Below are positions 1-12,785 of a stretch of 64,000 bases of DNA, piece after piece. Made by a program: the position numbers and the translations under genes. Every line of letters starts with the position of its first letter. The stretch's first letter is position 1. A model generated the notes under the pieces. It was not told the origin of the DNA. It worked only from the letters and a program-made list of their open reading frames with translations, and did not search any database. Source of the stretch: Heloderma charlesbogerti (Eukaryota > Chordata > Lepidosauria > Squamata > Helodermatidae); the NCBI GenBank assembly GCA_026122225.1, contig JANEZZ010002657.1, forward strand, positions 186,001 to 250,000, written 5' to 3'.

Positions 1-1324
1 GGTTGTCCTGACAAGAGGTGGCACACTCAAGCTATTCCTGGTGCATGGCCACAGTCATAAAAGGGGCTGGGGGTGGGGGAATGGGTACCTAGAGCTCAAA
101 ACACAGTCACTCCAATTTCTAGCACTGCTCCCTTTAACAGTCTTTCTTGATGACTATTTCAGTCTTCTTAACTGCCACAGGGATTCCCACCACCTGATAA
201 TAGGTAGATGGGAAGAATGGGAGCAGAAGGGGCAAAAAGGTGTCCCAGCTACAATTCTTCCCACTCTTTGACCAGGGAGGCTGCACAAAGTGGCTGGGAC
301 TCCACCAAATACAGTCCAAGATTAGATCACATGAATGCGTGCATGCGTGCGCACTCACAACCACATGCACACTTTATAAACATGGGCTTGCTCTTCTCCC
401 TTCCCTCCTGTACCTCAGTGACCTAGAGGCCCAGCAGCTATCAAGGGATCCAAGGGTCAACCTTTACATTTGCTGGGTTTTCCTGCTCTCCTAAGTGTTG
501 TTTTCCTGGCAGACTCTGTGGGCATAATACTGCCACTTTTATTCTGTGTATCCCGAATCTGGTGTCTTGCCCCTGATCTGGATTGGGGCTTCATGGCAAC
601 TTTTCCTTCAAAATGAAACTGGTGATGAGCATGATTTTTTTTTTTTGAAGTGTGATCAGTGTCAGGTGGTGGTGATTCCTGCCAGCTCAGTCCTGCCTCG
701 TTCAGCACTGCTGCCTTGTTTTCTGGGAGGAAAAGTGGCTTCCTTCTCTTCCATATAAAGGCAGTAACTCCAGCATCACTCAAGAAAGGCAGAGACCTCC
801 AGAGATGCTTAAATTTCCAGCCATGTCATAAATCAAAGGCAGAAACAAGACTAAGCAAGGCTCCTGTTGCTGAGCTGGAAAAGGCTCCTGTATATTTATT
901 GCAATGGCAAAAAGAGCAGGCAGAATCTGCTACATTAAAAGAAAAAAATCAGCTAGCAATGTTTCACATGACTTTGTGAATGCCAAAGTCATGCCTTTAC
1001 TCCCACTGGCTAGTCACTCTAGCATGATGTGGTGGTATGACATGGCCATGCTTCTTCGACATGAGATGCTCTGTGAGGAGCATGCAGCATGCTGAAGCAC
1101 CCATCTCCTTGTCCTCCTGCCACGCCCATTGCTGGTCACTTCCTCGTGTCTCTTGACTGAAGTCAGATCCTACTAGGGTGTGGGAAAGGGTTCCCAATCT
1201 GCCACTCCCTAGCAACAAAGAAACAACATGTGTGGGAACGTCCAAGGTTTTATTGATCAGTGTCTGAGATGGAGGAGATTCTGAGGCATATGCTGTGGGG
1301 TTGCCAACCAATCATCTCAGCAGG
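1..1324. other. 5' flank, no gene seen
   Basis: This is mixed-composition sequence with only short open frames in every phase. I saw no recognisable domain, RNA gene or transposon end. A short T-run lies near 635-646. Confidence 0.4.
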
Positions 1325-1412
1325 CAGGATTCCTTCCCTGTCCTACCTGGAGATACTGGGGCTTGAACTCTGCATGCAAAGCAGGGGCTCTGCCACTGAG
1401 CTGCCCCCTTCC
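1325..1412 (-). mobile_element. tRNA-derived SINE head (family A), antisense
   Basis: Read on the minus strand, this stretch has the GTGGCTCAGTGGCAGAGC box-A-like start and the CTTTGCATGC core. The head resembles tRNA-Ala(UGC). The same head occurs at 12786, 25275 (antisense), 48250 and 61223. The tail, with the 'tagatggacca' motif seen in the other copies, is not clearly preserved here. It is an old partial copy, not a functional tRNA gene. Confidence 0.7.
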
Positions 1413-2248
1413 CCCGCACTTCTGGAGTGTGAAGATCTCCCCATTTTATTCATTTATTCTGCATTAAGCTTTCAAAATCCACTTAGTTGAAGGAGGCTGG
1501 GAGCCAAGCATTTGCAGCGACATCTGTAAGGCTGAAGATGCGACAACTTCCCCTATCATTTTTTGTTGTCCTAGTCCCCTTTCCAGTCCCATCCCACCCT
1601 TCCTGCTAGGAGAAGCTCATCCTCCTCACTCTGCAAGGTCTTTTCTGGCTTTCCACAGGAGGGCTCCTGTGCTCGAAGTTGGAGTTCAGCTGCTGGAAGC
1701 TGAAGCAGGCTAGACGGGCCCTCCGTTTCCAGTCCACCATGTGATGGACTGGGGAATCACAACATGTCAGATTCCAAGTCCAGCCCAGCAGGATGCTTTT
1801 TCACTTTCAGGAGTTGGTGGCAGGCGGACGGCGGTGTTTTCTTTCCTCATCGTTGACATTGTCTCCTTTCAGGTTCCAGATTTGTCACTCGCTGCATCAT
1901 GGAGGAATGGCCAGGCATGTGGGGCCTGCATCCATCACTTCGCCATAAAAGGTGAGGCTGGAAAGATCTCTTGTGACGCTATGAGGGGGAGGGGACTGCA
2001 GTCACCCCAGCCAAAGGAGTTTGCTTTGACAGCAACTCCAAATGTGGCTCCAGGCCAAATTTGCCCACTCCTAGCAATGGCTGTTTTTAACTTGAGCGAC
2101 ACACCTCTCAGCACTGTTTCTAGTTGTCCAACTGAGCAGGGGCATTATTCCCAGGGAGACAGGGGCCTAGTTGGAAGCAAGGCACCCCTGGATTGCCCTA
2201 GAATCCAGAATATGTGGAAGTGGACTGTAGTCAGTGTTACAGGGAATA
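1413..2248. other. Unique flank, nothing recognised
   Basis: An open frame of 231 codons starts in this stretch, but it runs into the CR1 tail that follows. It has no family resemblance and is probably fortuitous. Confidence 0.35.
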
Positions 2249-3230
2249 AAAACATAAGATCCTGCTGGATCAGACCAAGGGTCCATTTAGTCCAGCATTC
2301 TGCTCACACAGTGGCCAACCAGCTGCTCACAGGAAACCCAGAAGCAGGACATGAGTGCAACAGCAACCGCCACCCCATGTTCCCAGCAACTGGTGTACAT
2401 AGGCTCACTGCTTCTGGTACTGGAGGTAGCACATAGCCATTAGGACTAGTAGCCATTGATAGCCTTCTTCTCCAGGAATTTGTCCAGTTCCTCTTTTAAG
2501 GCCATACAAAGTGGTGGCCCTGACTACATCTTGTGGTAGCAAATTCCATTAGCTATTTGCTGTGTGAAGTGACTTCCTTTTATCTGTCCTGAATCTCCCA
2601 CCAATCAGCTACATGGGATGACCCCATTAGCTTCTAGTATTATGAGGGAGAAAAATGTCTCCCTCTCCACTTTCTCTACACTGTGCATAATTTTGTACAC
2701 CTCTATCGTGTCTCCCCTCACCCTTTTTCCCAAGCTAAACAATCCCAGCTGTTGTAACCCTCTCTCATAGGGGAGATGCTCCAACTCCTTGATCATTTTA
2801 GTTGCCCTCTTCTGCACTTTTTCCAGCTTTGCAGTATCGATTTTTAGGTGTGGTGACCAGAACTGTGCACAGTATTCCAAGTATGGTCGCACCATAGATT
2901 TGTACAAGGGCAGTATGATGTGGGCAGTTTTATTCTCAATCCCTTTTTTAATTATGCCTGACATGGAGCTGGCCTTTTTTTACAGTGGCCATACACTGGG
3001 TTGACATCTTCACTGAGCTGTCCACCCCAACCCCAAGATCTCTTTCTTGGTCAGTCGCGGCTCGCTCAGATCCCAACAGGTTATACTTGAAGTTGGGTGG
3101 GTTTTTTTGCCCTAATGTGCATCACTTCACACTTGCTTACATTGAACCACATTTGCCACTTAGATGCCCTTTCCCGTTTGGAGAGATCCTTTTGGAGCTC
3201 CTTGCAATGCCTTTTTGTGACTGGTTGGCT
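2249..3230 (-). mobile_element. CR1 LINE, 3' fragment (subfamily 1), antisense
   Basis: The plus strand opens with the usual reptile CR1 3' end (ACATAAG, then 'ctgctggatcagaccaaggg'). Read antisense, it continues into the reverse transcriptase C-terminus, with KGIENKTA, PLYKSMVRPYLEYC, VQKRATKMIKELE and LGLFSLGKR. The element is 5'-truncated, and several stops and shifts break the frame. The same subfamily recurs at 25505, 31830 and 53365. Confidence 0.88.
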
Positions 3231-3474
3231 ACCCTGCATGGGTGTCTTTTCCTTGAAGGATCTTTTCCATTTCCTGCTGTTCAACAAAAGCTCTGACTTT
3301 GGAACAAGTGTGGTGTCTTCTTTGCCAAGGACAGGTGGACAGGGGCTCCCCCCCCCATTTTGAGTTGGCCTCAGGATGGGAGTCCAGGGACAAGGGTTGG
3401 CTCCTTGACCAGCACAGAGGGGCAGAAGCCTCTCCTTGGGAGTCCAAGGACTGTGAGGGGACCTCACTGCCCAG

Positions 3475-3958
3475 TAGGGATGTTGGAAAATTTCTCCATG
3501 AATCTCCGGGAGGCCGAATGCCAACGCATTCGGCCCCCCAAAATTGGTGGGGAAATTCTCTGACACCCCCCGCCCCCCCCGGGATGGGACTTACGGCGGC
3601 GGGTCCCGGCGGCGTTTCGGTGGCTGGTCTTCTGACCGGCTGCTGCCGCCATTTCCAAGTAAAGTGTAAAAACAAAAACGTGATAGGCTACGTAAAGATT
3701 TATGTAGCCTATCACGGCTGACTTTGAAAATCTAGCCGTGATAGGCTATGTAAATCTTTACGTAGCCTATCACGGTTTTTTTTTTTTTACACTTTACTTT
3801 TTTCTTTCGCGGCCGGGGAGACGGGGCGCTCCCCCCCGGCCAGAATTTGGGCGGGGAGGGATGGGGCGCCTCCCCCCGCCAAGAATTTCGGGGGGAGAAA
3901 CACAGCACCCCCCCGAAAACAGCTGCCGGACCAGGTAAGGGACTTTCGTCCATCCCTG
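3475..3958. mobile_element. Nonautonomous hAT element (palindromic MITE family), copy 1
   Basis: The ends are TAGGGATG on the left and CATCCCTG on the right. They are flanked by an 8-bp target duplication, CTGCCCAG, at 3467-3474 and 3959-3966, as expected for hAT transposition. No transposase frame is present. The 484-bp body holds a hairpin near 3512-3537 (GGCCGAATG / CATTCGGCC) and a large nested palindrome at 3657-3802. A second copy at 46887-47545 shares both ends and the internal motif. It sits just upstream of the CpG island. Confidence 0.88.
3657..3802. repeat. Nested palindrome inside the hAT MITE
   Basis: An outer inverted repeat (AAGTAAAGTGTAAAAA / TTTTTACACTTTACTT) encloses two inner palindromes at about 3679-3717 and 3736-3775. 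Each inner one has arms of the form CGTGATAGGCTACGTAAA and its complement. The two inner palindromes are also inverted copies of each other around a short centre, so a cruciform of cruciforms is possible. Confidence 0.88.
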
Positions 3959-6369
3959 CTGCCCAGGAGAACGACCTGGATGGGGGCTGCTGCTAAGGTA
4001 GTCCAGGAGGGAGGGTGGGGAAGGGGGGCAATGGGGGTAACTGGGATGCCATGGGGGGGCAGGGGGGGCCTGTTCAGCTTGGTCACCTGGGGATGGACCA
4101 GAAGGGCTACTTGCGGGGGACCATCGGCTGACCCAAGCAGGACTCCTGCTGACAGGAACGGGTGTGGCTGATGCCAGTTAAGTATCCCCAGCCCAGGCAA
4201 TGGCCCCAACCACTCCACCAGCTGTCCCCACCCCGGAAGGCGGGGACCTTGGAGGAGGTGCCACCTCCCAGCACACGGCCCGGCCTGTACGACGGCCCAG
4301 CACAGGGCTGCCACGGCTGAGTTCGGAGGGTGGCTATCCAGGGGCCGCGCTCCCCCGGGCCTCACATGCAGTTGCCACTGGGCACGTGCAGCGAGAGGGA
4401 GGCAACTGCTTGGCCACCTTTCTCCCCGCCGCCCCCCCATGGCAGCACGCCCAGGGAAGCGGGCAGCACGCCCAGGGAAGCGGGCTCTGCTCCACTCCCC
4501 AATTCCAAGAGACGTGCAGTGGCTTCTGCCGCAGGCGGAGGACTGGTCAGGATCACCCCGCCCCACTCGCACCCACCTGGAGCGGCTAACGGCGGCTGAA
4601 ACCTCCGACCTCAGCACCGGGGGCGGCCTCGGCGCTCGCCGGCACGGCGCCTGGCTCGCAGCTGCGCTGGCGGGCCAGCTCCCGAAGGCAGCGCGCCGCC
4701 GCCTGCACGGCGGGAGGGCGAGCCCGCGCCGGGCAGCCCCGGGCAAGCGCGCCGAAGGCCGGGCGAGCGACCGCAGGCTTCCCGGGGCCCGCCCGGCCTT
4801 TCTGAAGGGCGGGAGGCGCCTCGGCCGCGCCCGCCCCCCGGCTGTCTGGCCCGCGTTGGCCGGGCGGCTGCGAGGGAGCCCGGCAGCGGCGGGGCGACTG
4901 ACGGGGCGCCCAGACCCCTGCTTCAGATGGCTGCGGGCGGCCATCGGCCCGTATCAGGAAGGAGCAGCCTTTGTCTGGGCGAGAAGCGCGCGGAGCCTCT
5001 CGTCCAGCGGAGAGCAGCAGCGAGCTTCGGCTTGCGCGGGGAAGGAAGGAGGGAGCGGGCGAGCTCCTTCCAGCTGCCTCGGCCGGGCCTGGGAAGCCAG
5101 CCGGGGAGACCCCGATTACGCCGCGGGTTGGGGGACGCTCGTTCGCTTCCCCCGGAGCGCTGCGCGTGCCAGAGATGAAACGCAGCCCGAGGCGACCGCC
5201 GCTTGGCGGGCGGCCCGTCCCCAGCATCAGCCCGCTTCTTCAGCCGGCGGCCGGCCCGGAGGGTCGTAGCCAAGAGCGGGGGCTGTGTGCAGACCCCCCC
5301 CGTGGCCTTCGGCCTGTCCTGCAAGGTGGACTCTCGAGATCCTGTGGAAAGCACCGAGGCCACTCGGGGAAGGCAGCGGAGGAGGAGATATTCGCCCCAC
5401 ACGTAGCAACAAGTGACGTCCCCACCGCCGCCACCGATCTCCCACCCCCACGCAAACGGACGGGGGACGGAGGCGGAGGGAGCCCAACTTGCCCAAGGCC
5501 ACACGAGCTGGTCCCTCAGCCTCATGCCCCCATTTGTAAAATGGGAACAGTGGCCTACCCGGCGAGGTTGCTGCGGAGAAGGTTAAAGCTCCCCCCCCCC
5601 CGCATCTCCCAGAACACAGCAGGGAGACGGACGAGAGACGGCGGGCAGGTGAAAGCCGCCCCCCGCGCCGCCCCAGGGGGAAGCGCCAGCCTGCCTCCAG
5701 GCCTCCCCTGCCTGGGCCAGCTGAAGGGCCGGGCACGCACGCCAGCCGCTGGAGGCGCGGAGGCCTGGGCCAGCGGAAGCGCCGGGCCCTCGAGTCCCCT
5801 CCCGGGGCGGCGGCCGGATGCTTGGCGTCCACCGCAGAAGTTCCGTGCAAAGCAATTTCGGCCAGCGCCTCCCCGGCTCTGGACAAGTTACCCCAGAGAG
5901 GAGACCGGGGAGCCTTCGCGGCCTCTCCGGGCTTCTGCGCCAGGGCTGTGCCGAGGCAGCCACTCAGCCCGGCCTCGCGAGGGGCCGGGGAGGAGGCGGC
6001 TGCGGACAGGGCGCCCCGCCACTCGGAGCCGACGCCGCGGAGAGCGGCGCGGGCCGCGCTCTGCGCCGTGCTTGCCCGCGGCCCACGCCTGGAAAGCCTC
6101 CCGGCCCCTCCCGCGAAGCGTGGCTGTGCTGGGCGTGAAGAGCGGCGGAGATCCAGCCCCAGGGGCCCTGGTGCTGCTGCGCCGCAGCCCGCGCGCCGGC
6201 TGCTCCTCCTCCGCGGGCACGGCGGGGACGAGCGGGGCATGCGCTCCTCCGCGATCGGAGAGGCCGCCAGCCAGAGCGGGCCGTGGCACTTTGCACATCC
6301 CCAGAAGCCCTCTTCCAGGGCCCCGGCCGGCAGCGCTGGGGCGACCTGCCAGGCCGCCTGCAGGCGCGG

Positions 6370-6500
6370 TTGGGGGCGGGGCTGGGAGCGCGCTCCTTCC
6401 CCGCCCTCCTACCGCCGGCCGGCCGACCCACCCACCGGGCGTCAGCAAGCCGCCGCCGCCCTCGGCTCCCCGCCCCTCCTGGCCCCGCCCCGCCCCGCCG
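6370..6500 (+). promoter_or_regulatory. GC-box (Sp1-type) cluster upstream of exon 1
   Basis: GGGGGCGGGGC lies near 6372-6382. Overlapping CCCCGCCCC motifs lie at about 6483-6497, roughly 260-390 bp before the start codon. This is the usual place for a TATA-less CpG promoter. The transcription start itself cannot be read from sequence. Confidence 0.5.
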
Positions 6501-6636
6501 CGCCGCGCCGCCTCGGCATCCAGCACAAAGTTTAGCGGGGACTCCCTCGCTCGAGTCGCATCGGCGGCAGCGGGAGCGGCAGCGCCTGGCCAGCCGAGGG
6601 GGCCCGCCCGGGCGGCGCGCAGGAGGCGGCTGTGCC

Positions 6637-7284
<648 letters not shown>

Positions 7285-8900
7285 GGCGTGGGCGGGAGGG
7301 TGTGCGGAGCCGGCGGCGCTGGGGCGACCTGGCGGCCTCTGAGCAGCCTCGGCTTGGCGGGCGGGAGCGAGGCGGCCGAATGTCCCGCTCGCGCGGAGGG
7401 CTCCTTGTGCGCGCTCTGCCCCCGAGTGCCGCGCCTTCGAACGCGGGGCGGGGCGGGGCGGGAGGGTCGCCGGCCGGGAGCCGCGCCGTCCCAAGTGGCT
7501 CCCGCGGCGCTCGGAGGGAAGGGCCTCGGCGGAGCAGCGCGCCCGCCTTTGGCGCGCCCGGCCCCCGGGGCAGGGCCTGGCTGGGCCGCGGCGGGCGGTG
7601 GGCTTGCGCGCGTCGCCCTGCCCGCCAGCCTGAGGGCGAACCGGTTTGGAAGTCGTCGGCGAGCCGCCAGGAGAAGGAAGTTCTCTGAGTGGGCGCACGG
7701 TGCTGCGGCCGGATGGTTCTGCGCCTCTTCCTTCCACATGCCAGTCGAGCTACTTGCAAGCGAGGAAATCCATTTTGAGCTCGGCTGGGGAGGGCGGCTG
7801 AAGGGTCTTCCGGCACAGGCGAGGCGCCCCCCAGGAGCGGAGGCCGAGGAGCGGGGCGGTCAGGGGCGCCTCAAGCCAGGGGGCCAGGCGCGGGCCGAAG
7901 GGCCCGGCGCATGGCGCAGACCTTGCGGGGGCCAAAGGGCTGCGCCGCGCCGGCAGAGCGCGCGGGAATGTTCTCCCGTTTCCCAAGCCCGGCAGTGGCT
8001 AAGCCCACGTGACGCAGCCTGCCTTCCCTGGGCTCCATCCCGGGAAGCCTTGGCCTCTTCGGGCCGAGAATGGCCGGCTGTCGAAAGCCGTTCGCGCGGT
8101 GCAGATTTGGCTTCTCTGGATTTGGCTTCCCTCCCCTCCCCTCCCCTCCGGAAACCGCCGTGCGTGAAAGCAGCGAAATCCACACGGCTGCCGGATCTGG
8201 GGAAGACCCCGGCCGGCCGGCCGGCTCGCGAGAGCGCGGCCTTCGGGCACCGGGACGCGTCCGGCAGGGTCACTCGCCACCCCTCCCCGTGCAGCAGAGC
8301 CTCGCCCCGCTCAGCCCTCGCGGACCGGGGCCTCCGAGGCCCCTCCCGAGGCAGCCGCGGGCAGTCCCGCAAGGCTGCCTGACGAGCCGGAGAGCGATGC
8401 GGACCAAGGCGTCTCCATCTCGGGAGGCGTTTTCTGGGGGAGATGTGGATGTGGCAGCTGCCGCCCCGCCGCGCCCGGTCATGTGCCCCCCCTCGCCGGA
8501 CCCCAGGGCCTGGCGAGGGGAGGCCGCGGAGGCCGCTGGTGCTGGGAAGGAGCGCCCGGTGGCTGCGGTCGTTTCCCTCGCGCGGTTTGGGCGGGGAAGG
8601 AAGCCGGCGGGCCCTCGGGCGTGCTGTGCTCCCGAACAGCCCGCGCGCTGCTTCGCGGGAGAGCCTCAGCGGGTTGCCATGGCGAAAGGAGCGGGGAGCC
8701 GGGCGGCGGGAGCAGGCTGGGGAGCGGCCGCCGGGCTCTGCTCCGGCCGGAGAGCTGCAGGAAGAGGCTCTGGCAGATGGTGCCCGGTAGTAGGAGCTGC
8801 AGCGTGGCGGCGTGCGTGTCGGCTGGCATCAAGGCCGGACCTCCGGTGTTGGCCTGCAGGTGCAGCTGTGGCCGAGTTCCTGCCTCCGTTTCTGTTGGAT

Positions 8901-9990
8901 AGCTTTACGCCTTCTCCTGGGGCATCCAAAGACAGCAAGCCTCGGATGCCCCAGAAAAAGCCTTCAAATGCCATAATGTGCCCATCTCCAGTAGGGGATT
9001 TCCTTCTGACCCCAGCTAGTGGCCACCCTAATGCAAAGATGCTCACGTCTGCTTCGCCGCTCCGATTGCAGGCATACGGTGTACCCCATTGGATTGATGG
9101 CTTGCCGTATTGGCCCCTAGCCTTCCAGCTGAGAACGCCACAGCATCCCTCCATGGAGACTTTGCCTTTTGCTGCCACGGCTGCCCCTCTGGAGAGCATC
9201 TTTCCGTTCTTGTGCAATGGAGTAGATGGATTTTTTTTTTTAACTAAAGAACAAGGAGCTGTGAGCTGTTATTTATGTTACCCTGAGAGCTTTGGCTGTA
9301 GGGCAACTCATAAATTGAATTATTATATTTATGTATTATTATTATTGTTATTATTATTATTAATGTTAGTAGTAGTAGCAATCTCTGCCCTTAGTGCTGA
9401 TCAGCAGCCAGGCCCTTGCCCTCATTGTGTTCCTCCTCACATTTCAGCTTCTCTACTTGTTCAGTGACTTTCCCTCTTGGCTGTTGATCTTATATTCTCT
9501 ATCATTTACTTTTTGTGTGGCTAATCTTGGTTCAGTTTAGAGCAGATTATAATTAAGTGCCTTGGAATTCTTGGCGTCTGATTTCAACTCTCTGGCTTTT
9601 TCTGCAAGCTGCAGAAAAATGTGAATGGTTTTCTGGATGGGTCATGGCCTTTAAAGCTGTGTGCAAGCCTTGGGCAAACTGGCTTTTCAGGACTGCTGCG
9701 CTTGTCCCAATGGCCAAAGTTTCTGTGGAAAGGAGCATGTGCGGAAGTGGAGCCAGCTGTGTTCCCCTCCTGTGTGCTCTCCTCAGGCCCACCCCCCGCA
9801 CACCAAACACATTTGAAGGTTGTTGCACTGAGACACTCACAAGCGGGGGTGGGGTGTCGTCTCCTGGGCTTAGGTTCCCAGCGCCCTGCGGTCCACAAAA
9901 GTGGCTCTGCTCCAGGCCTCGTGGCTCAGGGTTCCCCCGCGCTCCTCCTCCTCCCTAATGAAAAGACAGAGGCCTGACCGGCATCATCAC
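8901..9990. other. Intron stretch with an ATT-rich microsatellite
   Basis: No gene is visible. An imperfect (TTA)n tract runs about 9319-9378 and a T-run lies near 9231-9241. The rest appears unique. Confidence 0.45.
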
Positions 9991-10300
9991 AGGATAGTTA
10001 GCAAGCCACTGTGGCTTGTTAATCACCCCACCTGTGCTGGCTGGATTCACGTAACTGCCTTTGGTGGGGCAGCTTCTTGTGTCATGCAAACCTGGCGAGG
10101 ATGACTTGTTGGGGTAGGTACCTCACGCAACAGGGTTCTTCCTGGTTTGCTACCCACCTCAACATGCCATCCTAGCTGGGTCCGCACAACGTGGGCAAGG
10201 TTCAAGGGTGATATGCAAATCCCCCCAGCACACAACCAGCACATGGGGGGAGGGGGTGATAAGCCACTGTGGCTTGTTTCCCCCTCTGTGATCATGCGAA
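9990..10300. repeat. Stretch with a repeated short palindrome, possible old MITE
   Basis: AAGCCACTGTGGCTT occurs at about 10003-10017 and again at 10261-10275. Near-repeats of 'catgcaaacctggc' type words also lie within it. The spacing suggests a degraded inverted-repeat DNA element, but I could not define ends or target duplications. Confidence 0.35.
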
Positions 10301-11518
10301 CCTAGTCAGTGACAGGCCCCTGGACAGACTTCTGTTCAGATGAGGGCAAACTCAGTTGGTTTACTCAGAGGCCTGAGCTTGAAAAACGAAGCTGTTAGCT
10401 GTTTCTTACAATTGCATGTCCCATAATACCACAAATCAGATTTCCAGGATACACAACCTTTTGATTCATAGGGAATTAAATGTGTAACAGCTGTTCATCT
10501 GAGCAAACGTGTAACAAATTCCTATACAATGACTGTTTTTGCTTCACCTAAAGGCAGCAGCAGGTTACATGTGAGCAACAGACCAACTTTAGATGACAGC
10601 TAGAGATGGGTAAACTGCCAGCAGCTTACATGAGATTGACACGCTCCCCCCCCAAGCCCCCTGGGAAATGAGTTTGGCTTATTTCTGAGCCAGTCCAAAT
10701 CTGGCAGCAGCCACAGGGAGAGCGGAGGAAGGGAGTCTCTCCTTTGCACCGCTCCCTGGGGCCTGGTGGACTGCAGAGTGCATCTGGGGGGGGCACGGCC
10801 CTGGCGAGCGCCCGGAAAGCATGCTGACACAGCAGCAGCCCTTGAGAAAATGGCATTTCCTACTGTCTGCTAAGGCCTTGTGTCTTGGTGCTGGCGGGGG
10901 ACGACCGCCCCCCTTTCCTCCCCCTGAGGTAGCTTGCTGACATTTGCTGCCCCGGCCAGGCAAGTGGGATTTAAAGAGAAGGGGGTTTGGGTGGATGGGA
11001 AGGGGATTGGATGGGAATTCTTCTTGGGCTTGATTTTTAACCTGAGCCGGAGAAACCTTTAAGGCTGCTAATGCTACCCTCCTGTTTGAGGCCAGCCTCA
11101 CGAGCCCCTGAAAGGTCTGTCTGAGTCCTGGGAGGAATTCTGCCAGCATCTGTCATGTCATGTTGCATGAAGAGACAGGCCGGATATGGACCACAGCTCC
11201 GTGGCACAGCAGCATTCTCTTCCTGGCCAGCGAGGCTGCGCCATGCCCATGGGAGACTCTTCTCCACTGCTCTCCACAGAGAGGCTCCACAAGACGATCC
11301 ACTGAAGGGCTTCCACGGGCTGGCTAAGGCTGCTCTCTTTGCAGGGTCCTGTAATTTTGGCTGGCCTTGGCCATGCTCAAAACTAGGCACTAGGCTTGCC
11401 TCATCCCTGGGCAAGCCCCCACGGCCACGTCACAGAGGGCAGCGCCCTGTTTACCATGGTGAGCACATTGGTCCACGCCTATTTGGCCCAGGCTTTTATG
11501 ACGGTGCCTGGGTGGATT
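10301..11518. other. Intron stretch, nothing recognised
   Basis: Apparently unique sequence. About 10390-10560 is A+T-rich and non-repetitive. The short open frames here look fortuitous. Confidence 0.35.
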
Positions 11519-11850
11519 TTTATTTATTTATTTTATTTATTTAAAACATTTGTATCCCGCCCTATATCATTAAGATCTCAGGGCAGCGTACAGATAAAAT
11601 AAATTTAAATAGTATAAAACAATTAATTTAAACACCTAAAAACATTAAACCATTAAACTAATACCAATTAAAATCTAAAACAATAACACAGTGGGCTACT
11701 TTAGGGAATGTATTTAGCCCTCAAAGGTGTTGGTAAAAAGCCATGTTTTCACTTGGTGCCCAAATGAAACCAGTGTCTGTGCCTATTGGGCCTCCAAGGG
11801 GAGGGCATTCCACAACTGGGTGTCACAGCAGACCTTTTAAATCTAAGATG
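11519..11850 (-). mobile_element. L2 LINE 3' end, antisense
   Basis: It opens with a (TTTA)n tail followed by 'tatcccgccctatat', the complement of the gcggtatataaa-type L2 terminus. A 3' UTR with 'ggcattccacaactggg' follows. No coding part is kept. Confidence 0.65.
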
Positions 11851-12199
11851 GCTGGATTTTTCTAAAAAATTAATTATTTGGCTTTTCAGTGGCCATCCCT
11901 ATTTGTACTTAATAGTCTCTGCTTTCTGTGGCAAGCATATAACTGAAACAGTGATAAGATGGTGTAGGAGCTGAGTGTGAGCTGCGATTTCTGCGCCCAG
12001 TTTAAACCTTGCCCATGAAGAGGGCTGGTGCAAGCCTCTAGAGCAGGTCCCCAGCCATTTTGGACCTGGGGCTCATCTGGGAATTTGAGACCACGCCGTG
12101 GGCACTGCCACAAAATGCCTCATCAGGGGATTGCCGCTTTGGTGTCTCCCTGTCGTGTCTGTGGATCTGAGTCTGCGTCTTATTCAGCAAAAACCTTTG

Positions 12200-12600
12200 C
12201 TTCAAGGCTATTGGACACTGCAGCATCTCTTTAATAAGGGATTGTCTAATTCGGCTAATTGCTGGCGGTGCAATATAGCCAGTGCTTCTTTTAAACATAT
12301 TTTGGCAATGACCAGTAGCCTTTAATATTCACTGATGTGCGCACTCTTTTAAATTATTTACCTGCTTCCTGGAAATTTACAAATGGTCAGTGTAAATGTG
12401 TTATTTGCACCCTTTTGACAGCTAAAATACTAATATTACAATATTGGAAGGATAAACACTCACCTCCTGTAATGCAATGGACTGAGGACCTTACAACACT
12501 TTCAATATTTGAACAGGTGGTACATAGATATCACCTTCAAATGGATACTTCTTTGGATATTTGGTCCACTTTTGTTGCAGCCCATGTATAATTGCTGGGA
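12200..12600 (+). pseudogene. LINE ORF2-like C-terminal remnant inside the hAT (L1-like?)
   Basis: The plus strand carries stop-broken frames with an 'ANCWRC' Cys pair followed by 'ILQYWKDK' and 'MQWTEDL'. These resemble the C-terminal region after the reverse transcriptase of L1-type ORF2. The resemblance is from memory and weak. If right, an L1 fragment was inserted in, or captured by, the hAT element. Confidence 0.3.
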
Positions 12601-12648
12601 AGTTGTATGCATTTGATACAAATCCATGTATGTATATTAAAAATGAAA

Positions 12649-12672
12649 TTGTGTGTGTGTGTGTGTATATAT
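12649..12672. repeat. (GT)n-(TA)n microsatellite
   Basis: About eight GT units are followed by a short TATATA run, within the hAT element. Confidence 0.8.
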
Positions 12673-12785
12673 CTATTTTGGGTGCTCGCAGGCACCATGT
12701 TGGGGACCCATTTGTGGGCGTCATTGACGGTGCCTGCAGGTGCCATGGGCCTGTGGGCACTGTATTAGGGGCCCCTGCTGTAGAG

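Larger units (their letters stand above)
12044..12777. mobile_element. Nonautonomous hAT element, 734 bp
   Basis: The left end CAGGTCCCCAGCC and the right end GGGGCCCCTG form short, diverged terminal inverted repeats. The flanks are CTCTAGAG (12036-12043) and CTGTAGAG (12778-12785), an 8-bp target duplication with one mismatch. Subterminal 'ccgtgggcactgccac' words recur near the right end. The middle holds unrelated sequence (next entry). Confidence 0.75.

Noticed and set aside
1741..2436. 231-codon plus-strand frame
   Set aside because: It crosses from unique flank into an antisense CR1 tail. No protein would span that border.
3787..4944. 385-codon minus-strand frame before the promoter
   Set aside because: It begins inside the palindromic MITE and continues through G+C-rich flank. 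Fortuitous.
7288..9467. Long plus-strand frames (364 and 465 codons) after exon 1
   Set aside because: They lie in the intron side of the CpG island and run into low-complexity ATT repeats. No domain.
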